Below are positions 35,395-43,318 of a DNA stretch of 64,000 nucleotides, one piece after another. Below the pieces are notes generated by a model. The model was given only the letters and a program-made list of their open reading frames with translations. It did no database searches and was not told where the DNA came from. The DNA lies in assembly GCA_006844605.1 (NCBI GenBank), contig SPJN01000005.1, positions 118,481 to 182,480 of the forward strand, read 5' to 3'. Position numbers and translations under genes: made by a program. How positions within the stretch are numbered: position 1 is the stretch's first letter; each line of letters begins with the position of its first letter. The DNA is from Hyphomicrobiales bacterium. GTDB lineage: Bacteria > Pseudomonadota > Alphaproteobacteria > SPJN01.

Positions 35395-35936
35395 TGTTAA
35401 CATCGTTTTTTAATCGCCGCAGTACGGGAGGTGCCTCGTCATCTGCTTCAAATGACGATCACGATGTTGAAGATATTCTTGCCTTGATCAAGGCAGAACA
35501 TCGCCATTCCATGACCCTGTTGCCCCTGTTGCTGAAACAGGCTGATGAGATAGAGCAGGCAGGTGAGGTTGATTACGAATTGATCCACGAATTGTTGGCG
35601 TTTTTTTCCGGTCCCATGAACAAGGCCCATCATGCCAAAGAAGATCAGGTCTATGGCTGGATGCGTAAGAATGTGCCGTCGCAGGCGGCGGGTCTTCATG
35701 ACGTTGAAGATATTCACAAGGCATTTACCCTACAGTTGAGCCAACTGCGCCAACAGGTAGAGGCAATTTTGCTGGATCAGGATGTGCCGCGTGACCGCGT
35801 TGCAGCGGCGCTTAAAGATTTCGCTGAGCGTGAAATCAATCACATCCGCGCTGAGGAGGCAGGCTTTCTGCCAATGGCGGATTTGCTGATGCCGATGGAT
35901 GTGCGTCGCGACATGTCGCGCAAGCATCATCACTAG
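35394..35936 (+). CDS. Hemerythrin-domain protein
   Basis: A 180-residue four-helix-bundle protein. Hemerythrin-type iron ligands are spread over the helices: KAEHRHSMTLL, HHAKEDQVYGWM, HDVEDIHKAF and EINHIRAEEAGFLP, in the H...HxxxE...H...HxxxE-like order. The C-terminus is RKHHH. It may sense or store O2 or handle NO or iron. The start is ATG at 35394 (overlapping the ppk2 stop by one base); a GTG at 35391 is also possible. GAGGAG lies upstream. It closes the FNR-box operon. Confidence 0.88.
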   Translation: MLTSFFNRRSTGGASSSASNDDHDVEDILALIKAEHRHSMTLLPLLLKQADEIEQAGEVDYELIHELLAFFSGPMNKAHHAKEDQVYGWMRKNVPSQAAGLHDVEDIHKAFTLQLSQLRQQVEAILLDQDVPRDRVAAALKDFAEREINHIRAEEAGFLPMADLLMPMDVRRDMSRKHHH

Positions 35937-36006
35937 TTACTTCTACTGATCGTTAACGGGCGCTTAACCCCTTTTCTTCATAGTGAAGGAAAGGGAGAAA
36001 GCGAAA

Positions 36007-38079
36007 ATGATCAGCGGGCTTATTCAGCAAAAATTTCCATCCACAATGATCGGTGCGCTTATTGGCCTGTCCATTGGGGCTTTTGGCTCAGCGGCGTCGG
36101 GTCAAGCATTGCTTGACCCCTTGTTGGAACCTGTGTTCGATATTGTGTCTGACCCTGAGTTTCAAACCGGTAAGGCGAATGAAATCATTGGTGCGCAGCA
36201 CCTTTATGCGCGCGGTATTGATGGCAGCGGTATAAGGGTCGCGGTTGCAGACACTGGCATAATGCCGTGGTGGACCGGCCATGTTGAACTGTCCCACACC
36301 CGCTTTAAAAAGCATATCGACTTTTTTGGCCTGAACGAGGGGCAAAAGAAATACAAGTTGGATGAGTTCATTCACGGCCATGCAATTGCTTCGATTATCG
36401 GGGCCGAAAAAAACGGCCTTGGCGCGCATGGCATTGCCTATGGCGTAGATTTGTATAATTACAAAATTGTTTCGTCTCGCCGCAATCTGGCACCCCGTAG
36501 TCCTGATCATGTCGCGTCGATGTTCCAGCAGGTGCGCCGGGACCGAATTGACGTGATGTCGGGCGCATGGGGGTGGTGGAACTATCTTGCTCCAACCGAT
36601 TGGGATTCTGATTGGATGCGCGGGGCCATGCAGCCCTTTGTTGATGAAATACGCCTGATGAAGCCGGGCAATGCGGGGTATCGCGGTACCGCATTGGTGT
36701 TTGCTGCGGGTAATCAGGCCATGCCTGACCCGTCCAACCTGATGGCCATGGTGCCCTATTGGTTCCCTGATGTGCAGTCACAAATGCTGTCTGTTGTTGC
36801 CCTTGATGTTACTGATTGGGAAAGCGGCGACCCGGTAACGGATTTACAACCGGCGTCCTATTCATCCTATTGCGGTGTAGCAAAGGACTGGTGTCTTGCG
36901 GCACCGGCACATGGGGTGCGGGTGTTGTGGTTCGGCGGTTATCTTGGTGTTGCGGGCGGTACGTCGGCTGCGACTGCGGTGACAACCGGCGCATTGGCAT
37001 TGTTGATGGACGCTTTCCCTGAAATCAATGCAGAGGATGCAATTGCCATCGTGCTTGAAACGGCGACCGATATTGGCGCGCCGGGCGTTGATGATGTGTT
37101 TGGACATGGGTTGCTGAATTTGGAAGCTGCCATTCAGCCATTGGGTGAGCCTGTGATCACAGTGAATGGATCAACAGCGACGGCAAGCGCCAGCTTTGTG
37201 GAGACGTCCAGCCTGTTGGGCGGTGGGTTTGACAGCGCGCTGGGCGCGGAAAGTTTTGTGTTTCAGGATAAATATGGCCGCTATTACACATCCAATTTCG
37301 GGACTGTGGAAATTGGTAGCCAATTTGATGATACGGTTGCTTCCCAAACTGATCCGGCCCCCAGCACGTCATATGCCATGTTGGGTGACACCGGGCTTGG
37401 ATTTTCGGATGCAGGCGGGGTCGCCTATCAAGGTAATGATGAGGGGATCAGCCTACATTTTGCGATCGGGCAAAAGGCTGACCGTGCGATTTTGGGCGAT
37501 GGCGTGCTACCGTTCGACCACATTGACGGTGATGCCGTTACCGGTGTGATGCGTCTTGGACGTTGGGCTGGTGGTGGCCTGAACCTTGGTGTTGTTGTCG
37601 ATGACAACACGCCGACGGCATTTGCCGCCTTTCAGGCACAAATCACAGACGCCGTGTCATGGCAGGCAGGTGTGATGGCAGAACAGGACCGGCTGCATGG
37701 TGCAGAAGGCGGCGGCGTCTTTGCATGGCGTGGCCAAACCCTTACCGGGTGGACCGGGCTGAATGCCAATTGGCAAATGGGGGAAGATATGTGGTTCGGT
37801 GCCAATGCCTTGGCGGGCTATCTGTCCTATAAAAGCGATGATGATGTTGTTGTCACAAACCTGACCGGGATGATGGTCAAGGGTGCGCTGCAATTCACCA
37901 AGGACAATGGTCTGCTGCGCGGTGACCGGTTCCAGCTGACGGCATCTGTGCCCGCCACTATTCTGGATGGCGCGGCACAGTTACAACTACCGTCACGTAG
38001 CGGTTTGCGGCACGAGGATATGAGCTTCGCGAACGAGCCGGCCTATGAGGTAAAGGCGTCCTGGTCCCTGCAATTCTAA
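36007..38079 (+). CDS. Secreted S8 serine protease with barrel-like C-terminus
   Basis: A 690-residue subtilisin-like protein. A signal peptide covers about residues 1-33 (MIGALIGLSIGAFGSAASG). The S8 triad is present: Asp82 in VAVADTG, His123 in HGHAIASI and Ser320 in GGTSAATA, with oxyanion Asn236 in FAAGNQ. The first 400 residues form the protease. Residues about 400-690 are Gly- and aromatic-rich with alternating strands and end in SWSLQF; the terminal Phe suggests an outer-membrane beta-barrel, so the whole could be an autotransporter. The start at 36007 has a GGGAG site. It ends in a 4-bp overlap with the convergent gene. Confidence 0.8.
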   Translation: MISGLIQQKFPSTMIGALIGLSIGAFGSAASGQALLDPLLEPVFDIVSDPEFQTGKANEIIGAQHLYARGIDGSGIRVAVADTGIMPWWTGHVELSHTRFKKHIDFFGLNEGQKKYKLDEFIHGHAIASIIGAEKNGLGAHGIAYGVDLYNYKIVSSRRNLAPRSPDHVASMFQQVRRDRIDVMSGAWGWWNYLAPTDWDSDWMRGAMQPFVDEIRLMKPGNAGYRGTALVFAAGNQAMPDPSNLMAMVPYWFPDVQSQMLSVVALDVTDWESGDPVTDLQPASYSSYCGVAKDWCLAAPAHGVRVLWFGGYLGVAGGTSAATAVTTGALALLMDAFPEINAEDAIAIVLETATDIGAPGVDDVFGHGLLNLEAAIQPLGEPVITVNGSTATASASFVETSSLLGGGFDSALGAESFVFQDKYGRYYTSNFGTVEIGSQFDDTVASQTDPAPSTSYAMLGDTGLGFSDAGGVAYQGNDEGISLHFAIGQKADRAILGDGVLPFDHIDGDAVTGVMRLGRWAGGGLNLGVVVDDNTPTAFAAFQAQITDAVSWQAGVMAEQDRLHGAEGGGVFAWRGQTLTGWTGLNANWQMGEDMWFGANALAGYLSYKSDDDVVVTNLTGMMVKGALQFTKDNGLLRGDRFQLTASVPATILDGAAQLQLPSRSGLRHEDMSFANEPAYEVKASWSLQF

Positions 38080-39068
38080 CGCTTCAGCGCGTGCCAATAT
38101 TCGGCAATGCCGTCACCTTCAAGCGGGCCGTCTTCTAGCCCATGCAGGGTAAAGCTTGCTAACCCTTCATTGATAAAGGTGGCACCACCGGGCGAGGGAA
38201 CTTTGGTGGGGCAGATCGTCAATACCTGCCCATCGATCTTGATTGCGGTGCCGTCTGCCGCAGTGCCGGTGAATACAAGGGTTTCGTGAAGGATAGAGCC
38301 GGGCTTGTAAGTGCTTTCAACGCGGATGTCTTTCAGGTCCATCAATTGACCGTCTTTCAATATCCAGCCTTCGCCGCGCATACCTTCACCACGATCAAAG
38401 CATGAGCAGCCGATTGCAGCCTTGTCACCAAAGGTCATTGAGAACCAATTGACAAAGGGGTGCGGGCTGGTTGCGCCACTGGTGGGGCTGGTGCCCTTGC
38501 CACTGCCATCTGACCCTTGCCACGAACGGGGTCCCCAGCTTTTGTCGCGCACGCCGAAACCCGATACGGCCCAGCATGTATCGTTCATGCATATTTCGCC
38601 TTCTACCTTGCCGGTTTGTTCGAAATGGCCATGAGTGCCCTTGGCCGCGTAATGCGGTTCAATCAGCGCATCAAACGTCACATCCATCTTTAGTTTGCCG
38701 GGGGTAAACCAGCCTTCGGGGCGTTCTTTTGATGGCGTGATCATGATGGATGCATCCGCAATATCCTGCGCTGTACCATCATAGGTGACGCGCCAGCGTT
38801 TCATCGGCTGTTCCAAGTGAAGGGTCAAACCGCCGACCGTCAGGGTCTGTTCCTTACCGTCGAATTTTTTGCGATCATAGGTAAAGGCAACCCGGTCCCC
38901 GCCCAGATAAACCACATGCAATCCATCTGCCCAGCCGTCCTTGGCGCGAAAGCCCATGCGCGTGAACATGGCGATTTTACTGACCGGATCGACAAAGTTG
39001 AAATAGTAGCTTTCGCTCCACGCAGCGTCGTCGCCAATAGGGTGGGGATACTCGTCCTGGTTACTCAT
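38076..39068 (-). CDS. Lipocalin-like (CrtC/AttH-like) hypothetical protein
   Basis: A 330-residue protein without signal peptide. The segments WSESYYFNFVDP, TRMGFRAKDGWADG, and later EGWFTPGKLKMDV, HFEQTGKVEG and GFGVRDKSWGPR resemble the two-lobed beta-barrel proteins related to hydroxyneurosporene/CrtC-like and AttH-like families, often found near lipid or terpenoid metabolism genes. A reaction cannot be assigned. The ATG at 39068 has ACAGGT upstream. It is divergent from an MFS symporter and shares a promoter region with a strong palindrome. Confidence 0.6.
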   Translation of the reverse strand: MSNQDEYPHPIGDDAAWSESYYFNFVDPVSKIAMFTRMGFRAKDGWADGLHVVYLGGDRVAFTYDRKKFDGKEQTLTVGGLTLHLEQPMKRWRVTYDGTAQDIADASIMITPSKERPEGWFTPGKLKMDVTFDALIEPHYAAKGTHGHFEQTGKVEGEICMNDTCWAVSGFGVRDKSWGPRSWQGSDGSGKGTSPTSGATSPHPFVNWFSMTFGDKAAIGCSCFDRGEGMRGEGWILKDGQLMDLKDIRVESTYKPGSILHETLVFTGTAADGTAIKIDGQVLTICPTKVPSPGGATFINEGLASFTLHGLEDGPLEGDGIAEYWHALKR

Positions 39069-39105
39069 GACCTGTCTCATTTCTTTGAGTTAGCAATAAC
39101 AATTG

Positions 39106-39133
39106 AAATAACTGTAGTGGACTACATTTATTT
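39106..39133. promoter_or_regulatory. 28-bp palindrome, candidate operator
   Basis: AAATAA-c-TGTAGT-GG-ACTACA-t-TTATTT reads as a dyad with one mismatched pair. It lies 38 bp from the start of the lipocalin-like gene and 100 bp from the start of the MFS symporter gene. The TGTAGT/ACTACA halves resemble TetR-family operators. Confidence 0.75.
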
Positions 39134-39232
39134 TACCAAGGCATTTTCATCCCAGACACGCGGTTTATTCAGTTCATTGACAAAAAGTCACAATGATGGG
39201 ACGGTCTGGCAAAATATTACAAATGGGGCAGT

Positions 39233-40699
39233 ATGAGCATTTCCGGACAACAATTTGTCCGGCACCAGACCCGTCAGGGCCCGGTGCCGCGCGCAGTTCG
39301 TTTTTGGCAGGCAATCGGGTCGTGGCCCGATACGTTCAAGAACGTTGCCTTCAACACCTACCTTTTATTTTATTACAGCCAGCTATTGGGGCTGTCGGCC
39401 AGCATGGCGTCGCTTGCGCTGGCATTGGCATTGATTGTGGATGCGGTGACAGACCCCTTGGTTGGGTCATTGTCAGACAATTTGACAACGCGGTTGGGGC
39501 GTCGTCACCCATTGATGTATCTGTCAATCGCGCCTTTGGGTATTAGCCTTTGGCTGGTCTTTTCGCCCCCTGCTGGGCTTGAGGGGAATGCCCTGTTTGC
39601 TTGGCTGTTGATGACGGTCATCGCGGCACGGGTATCGCTGACATTCTTTGTCGTGCCGTGGAATGCCCTGTTCTATGAATTTACAGATGATTATGAAGAA
39701 CGCACACAAATCCTGACATGGCGCTATGCCATTGGGTGGATTGGTGGTCTGACATTTGTGTTGGCCGGATGGACGTTTGTTTTTCCCAGCACTGCCGAGT
39801 TTGAATTCGGGCAATTTAACGTTGATGCCTATAAAATTTACGGCCCGGTATTGGGGATAGTGGTTGCGCTGGCGGCCTTTATCACCACCCATAAAACGCG
39901 CAAGCAATTGCCATTCCTTTATTTCAATCAGGCTCCTGAATCTTTTGGTCTGACAAAGGCGGCAAAGGATGTGTGGCGCGCGCTGCGCAATCGCAACTTT
40001 ATGCGTCTGTTTGTCGGTATCCTGCTAGGGGCGGTGGTGACCGGCACGACAGAGGCATTGAATCTGTACATGAACACCTATTTTTGGGGACTAAAGCCTG
40101 AAGATCTGCGCTGGTTCGGGCTCGCCATCGGTGGGGCGGTTTTGGCCTTTATCTTCGTCCCAATTTTGCAGCACCGTTTTGACAAAAAGCAGATTCTGTT
40201 CGTGACGATTCTGTTTTTGTGGATCAATGGCATGGCCTTTGTCGGTCTGCGACTGCTTGATGTGTTGCCGGCCAATGGCAGTGATTTTTTGCTGTGGCTA
40301 CTGGTGGCGAATGTCACTATCAGGGCCGGTGTTGCGACCGCGATGGGTATCATATTTGGATCGATGGTTGCCGACATTCTGGATGAACAACAATTGGCAA
40401 CCGGTCAACGCCAAGAAGGGGTGTTCAGTGCCGCCCTTGCGTTTTCAGGCAAGTTGACCAGTGCGGTTGGCGTGATGGTTGGGGGGCTGATCCTTGATTA
40501 TCTGGTGTCTATTCCCACAGGCACTGCGCCGGGGGAGGCTGACCACGAGGCTGTAATCACCCTTGGAATTATGGATGCGTTGATAGTACCATTATTGTTG
40601 ATACCGGTGTTGTGGTTGATCGGTGGATACACATTGACCCGCGCCCGCCATGCCCAGATCCGTGCGGCGTTGGATCAGGGGCAACAGCAAGAACAATAA
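39233..40699 (+). CDS. MFS transporter, GPH (sugar:cation symporter) family
   Basis: A 488-residue twelve-helix permease. The N-terminal segment AIGSWPDTFKNVAFNTYLLFYY and the loop DAVTDPLVGSLSDNLTTRLGRRHP are characteristic of the glycoside-pentoside-hexuronide:cation symporter family. Members move sugars, but in organisms with steroid or terpenoid catabolism they often occur in degradation clusters, so the substrate is open. GGGGCA precedes the ATG at 39233. A membrane protein gene follows 22 bp later. Confidence 0.88.
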   Translation: MSISGQQFVRHQTRQGPVPRAVRFWQAIGSWPDTFKNVAFNTYLLFYYSQLLGLSASMASLALALALIVDAVTDPLVGSLSDNLTTRLGRRHPLMYLSIAPLGISLWLVFSPPAGLEGNALFAWLLMTVIAARVSLTFFVVPWNALFYEFTDDYEERTQILTWRYAIGWIGGLTFVLAGWTFVFPSTAEFEFGQFNVDAYKIYGPVLGIVVALAAFITTHKTRKQLPFLYFNQAPESFGLTKAAKDVWRALRNRNFMRLFVGILLGAVVTGTTEALNLYMNTYFWGLKPEDLRWFGLAIGGAVLAFIFVPILQHRFDKKQILFVTILFLWINGMAFVGLRLLDVLPANGSDFLLWLLVANVTIRAGVATAMGIIFGSMVADILDEQQLATGQRQEGVFSAALAFSGKLTSAVGVMVGGLILDYLVSIPTGTAPGEADHEAVITLGIMDALIVPLLLIPVLWLIGGYTLTRARHAQIRAALDQGQQQEQ

Positions 40700-40721
40700 T
40701 AAGAAAACGGGAGACCGCAGC

Positions 40722-41399
40722 ATGAAAGAACAAACAGCATGGCGCGCCTGTGTCGTCGGGGCCTTGGCGGTGATCGTTATCGGCCTGATTACGATGGGCC
40801 AGTTTCCAACGGATGGTGCGGGATATGACCCGGGGCTTGGCGCCCCCATTTATGCGTTCGAGATGGCGCGCACACAGGCTGATTTGATTGCTGTCTTTGG
40901 CGCGATTGATGATCCGGCGCGCGCAGGCCGTATTGCGGCGATGGATGCGGGGAACCTGTGGGATTATCCATTCATGTTGGCTTATGGGCTGTTCATCGCG
41001 TTGTTTTTTGTTGCCGGGGCAAAACAAAGTGGCCGCAAGGTGTGGTTATTGTTTGGCGCGCTTGGTGTTATTGCCGCCGTTAGTGACGGGATCGAAAACC
41101 AAATATTGCTCGGCCTAACTGCTGATCTTGAAAATGCGCCGTACCTTGATCTGTTGGCCTACCCTGTGTGGATCAAGTTCTGGTGCCTGATGGGCGGCGC
41201 AAGCCTGTTCATGATGGCAGAGAATGATAGCTGGTTGTGGAAGCTGCTTGGTGCCATCGTCGCGCTCGCCGCGTTGGGTGTGCTGGCTGGCTTTTGGTCG
41301 CCTACGCACTATGCCGTGTTAATGGGTAACGGGCTGACAATTTGCTGGGTGCTGCAATTGGTCTACGCCGCGCGCCGCAGTTGGGCCACGCCTGCCTAG
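40722..41399 (+). CDS. Polytopic membrane protein of unknown function
   Basis: A 225-residue protein with about six hydrophobic segments: ACVVGALAVIVIGLITM, MLAYGLFIALFFVAG, VWLLFGALGVIAAVSDG, WCLMGGASLFMM, LLGAIVALAALGVLAG and YAVLMGNGLTICWVLQLVY. A soluble loop (residues about 30-85) follows the first helix. No known family is recognised. The ATG at 40722 has CGGGAG. It probably shares a transcript with the GPH symporter. Confidence 0.65.
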   Translation: MKEQTAWRACVVGALAVIVIGLITMGQFPTDGAGYDPGLGAPIYAFEMARTQADLIAVFGAIDDPARAGRIAAMDAGNLWDYPFMLAYGLFIALFFVAGAKQSGRKVWLLFGALGVIAAVSDGIENQILLGLTADLENAPYLDLLAYPVWIKFWCLMGGASLFMMAENDSWLWKLLGAIVALAALGVLAGFWSPTHYAVLMGNGLTICWVLQLVYAARRSWATPA

Positions 41400-42172
41400 C
41401 CATATTTCCGCTTATGCTTGGCAAGTGTCGGGCGCGTGCGTTTCAGCGCATACCTGATCGCCTCGCCCGCTTCACCCTCAGAAAGGTTCAGCTTTGCCCC
41501 TGTATGGGCGGCGCAAATATGGGCGGCACTGCCCCAGCGCGTGGCAATGTCTGTTGCCCACAAGTCAAAGTCTTCGGTCGCGCCCGCACGTTTTTCCAAT
41601 GCTTGCGCTAATGTCGGATGAAAGCTTAACCGATAGGGTATGCCGACCAGCTTCAACGGGGCAGGCATGTTCATCACCATCAGCGTATCATCAACATGCA
41701 GCGCCAGACTGGGCACGTGATAGGCCATCACGGATGAAAAATGGATGGCGTCATTGTCTGAGATAAAGTCGACGCCGCGGGGGATTGAAAACTCCAGCTC
41801 CCCCTCAAACTGGGCGTGAAGCTCTGGGTCGTCGACCCGCAGATCGCGCCACGGCAGATTCGGAAACAATTTTACATGACGGTCAGACCCATAAAGGGCA
41901 GCGCCGGGGAAGTCCCTATGCATTTGTTCGCAATGCACCGTATGGAAGGGGTGCAGGTTCAATATGGCTTCAACGGCACGGCCCTGATCGGTCAGGGCCA
42001 TGACGGCTTCCCGCACCTTGCCCTTTAATCCATAAGAATCGAGTAGAATAAAGCGGCCTGACTGCAGCCGGATTAGGGAGGCTTGCGTGCCAATATCGAC
42101 TACACCGCCAATACGGAAACTGCCGCGAATATTCCAGAAGTCGTGATCGACCTGAATAAGTTGGTCTGCCAT
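41396..42172 (-). CDS. MBL-fold-like protein lacking metal motif
   Basis: A 258-residue protein that looks like a metallo-beta-lactamase-fold relative: VDIGTQASLIRLQSGRFILL at the N-terminus, then a LNLHPFHTVHCEQMHRDFP segment at the place of the zinc motif, and ICAAHTG late. The usual HxHxDH is not present; instead HPFHTVHC carries three His in another spacing. It may have lost hydrolase activity or bind metal differently. The start at 42172 has GGGGAG. Its end overlaps the convergent membrane gene by four bases. Confidence 0.65.
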   Translation of the reverse strand: MADQLIQVDHDFWNIRGSFRIGGVVDIGTQASLIRLQSGRFILLDSYGLKGKVREAVMALTDQGRAVEAILNLHPFHTVHCEQMHRDFPGAALYGSDRHVKLFPNLPWRDLRVDDPELHAQFEGELEFSIPRGVDFISDNDAIHFSSVMAYHVPSLALHVDDTLMVMNMPAPLKLVGIPYRLSFHPTLAQALEKRAGATEDFDLWATDIATRWGSAAHICAAHTGAKLNLSEGEAGEAIRYALKRTRPTLAKHKRKYG

Positions 42173-42341
42173 GCCCGTTACTCCCCTTGCTTTCAGCCAT
42201 TCTTAGCATGATGACGCAAATGTCGACAAATAAGTTCACACATTTACCAACTGGGTTTCGGTTGTGTGGGCTTGACCTTTGGCGCGCAAACCAAGCACAC
42301 TGCCGCCCGATTGAAACTGGCTAATTAATGGGGGCCTGACT

Positions 42342-43229
42342 ATGAGCAATGACACCTACACACCGCCGAAGGTTTGGGAATGGGATGCTGAAAGCGGTGG
42401 AAAATTCGCCACTATCAACAGGCCGATCGCGGGGCCGACCCACGATAAGGACTTGCCCGTCGGTGACCATCCGTTCCAGCTATATTCACTGGCGACACCC
42501 AATGGCGTCAAAGTCACGATTATGTTTGAGGAACTGTTGGCCGCCGGCGTGAAAGACGCTGAGTATGATGCCTGGCTGATCAACATTCAGGATGGCACGC
42601 AGTTCAGCAGCGGCTTTGTTGATGTGAACCCGAACTCAAAAATTCCGGCATTGTTGGACCGCAGCGGGGATGAGCCGATCCGCGTTTTTGAATCAGGCGC
42701 GATCTTGATGCATCTGGCAGAGAAGTTCGACATGTTCATTCCCACCGAACCCAAGGCGCGGGCAGAGTGTTATTCCTGGCTGATGTGGTTGATGGGCAGC
42801 GCGCCGTTTCTGGGCGGCGGCTTCGGTCATTTCTATGCCTATGCACCTGAAAAATATGAATACCCCATCAATCGTTACGCGATGGAGGTGAAACGCCAAA
42901 TGGATGTTCTGGATCGTCATTTGGCTGACAATCAGTATTTGGCGGGGGATGAATATTCCATCGCGGATATGGCAACATGCCCGTGGTACGGCGCGATGGC
43001 CCGCGGCGTGCTGTATGAGGCCGCAGAGTTCTTGCAGGTTCACACCTATGAGAATGTCAAACGCTGGACGACGGAAATTTTTGAGCGTGAGGCGGTGAAG
43101 CGCGGGGCGATGGTCAATCGCGCATGGGGTGAACCCAGTGGTCAATTGTTGGAACGCCACAATGCATCTGACTTTGACACGAACACAATGGACAAGTTGA
43201 TGGCAGCGGCCGAAGAACAGCAGGCCTGA
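42342..43229 (+). CDS. yghU: Glutathione S-transferase, YghU type
   Basis: A 295-residue protein closely fitting the YghU/YfcG-like glutathione transferases, which have disulfide reductase activity toward organic hydroperoxides. The N-terminal extension YTPPKVWEWD and GKFATINRPIAGPTHDKDLP is diagnostic, followed by the thioredoxin domain (FQLYSLATPNGVKVTIMFEEL, with Asn-Gly near the active site), NPNSKIPAL, and VFESGAILMHLAEK for glutathione binding. The helical domain ends with MATCPWYGAM. GGGGGCC precedes the start. A terminator follows. Confidence 0.92.
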   Translation: MSNDTYTPPKVWEWDAESGGKFATINRPIAGPTHDKDLPVGDHPFQLYSLATPNGVKVTIMFEELLAAGVKDAEYDAWLINIQDGTQFSSGFVDVNPNSKIPALLDRSGDEPIRVFESGAILMHLAEKFDMFIPTEPKARAECYSWLMWLMGSAPFLGGGFGHFYAYAPEKYEYPINRYAMEVKRQMDVLDRHLADNQYLAGDEYSIADMATCPWYGAMARGVLYEAAEFLQVHTYENVKRWTTEIFEREAVKRGAMVNRAWGEPSGQLLERHNASDFDTNTMDKLMAAAEEQQA

Positions 43230-43251
43230 TCGGTTCCAAAGCAAACCAAGC

Positions 43252-43296
43252 AAAAAGGCCCGCCGGGATGGTTCCTGACGGGCCTTTTGTTTTTTC
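43252..43296 (+). terminator. Terminator after yghU
   Basis: AAAAGGCCCG and CGGGCCTTTT form a 10-bp stem with a 16-base loop, followed by GTTTTTTC. Strong and near the end of the yghU gene; reversed it may also act for the converging DUF3604 gene. Confidence 0.9.
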
Positions 43297-43318
43297 TTGA
43301 TCTAGTCAATGCAAATGA

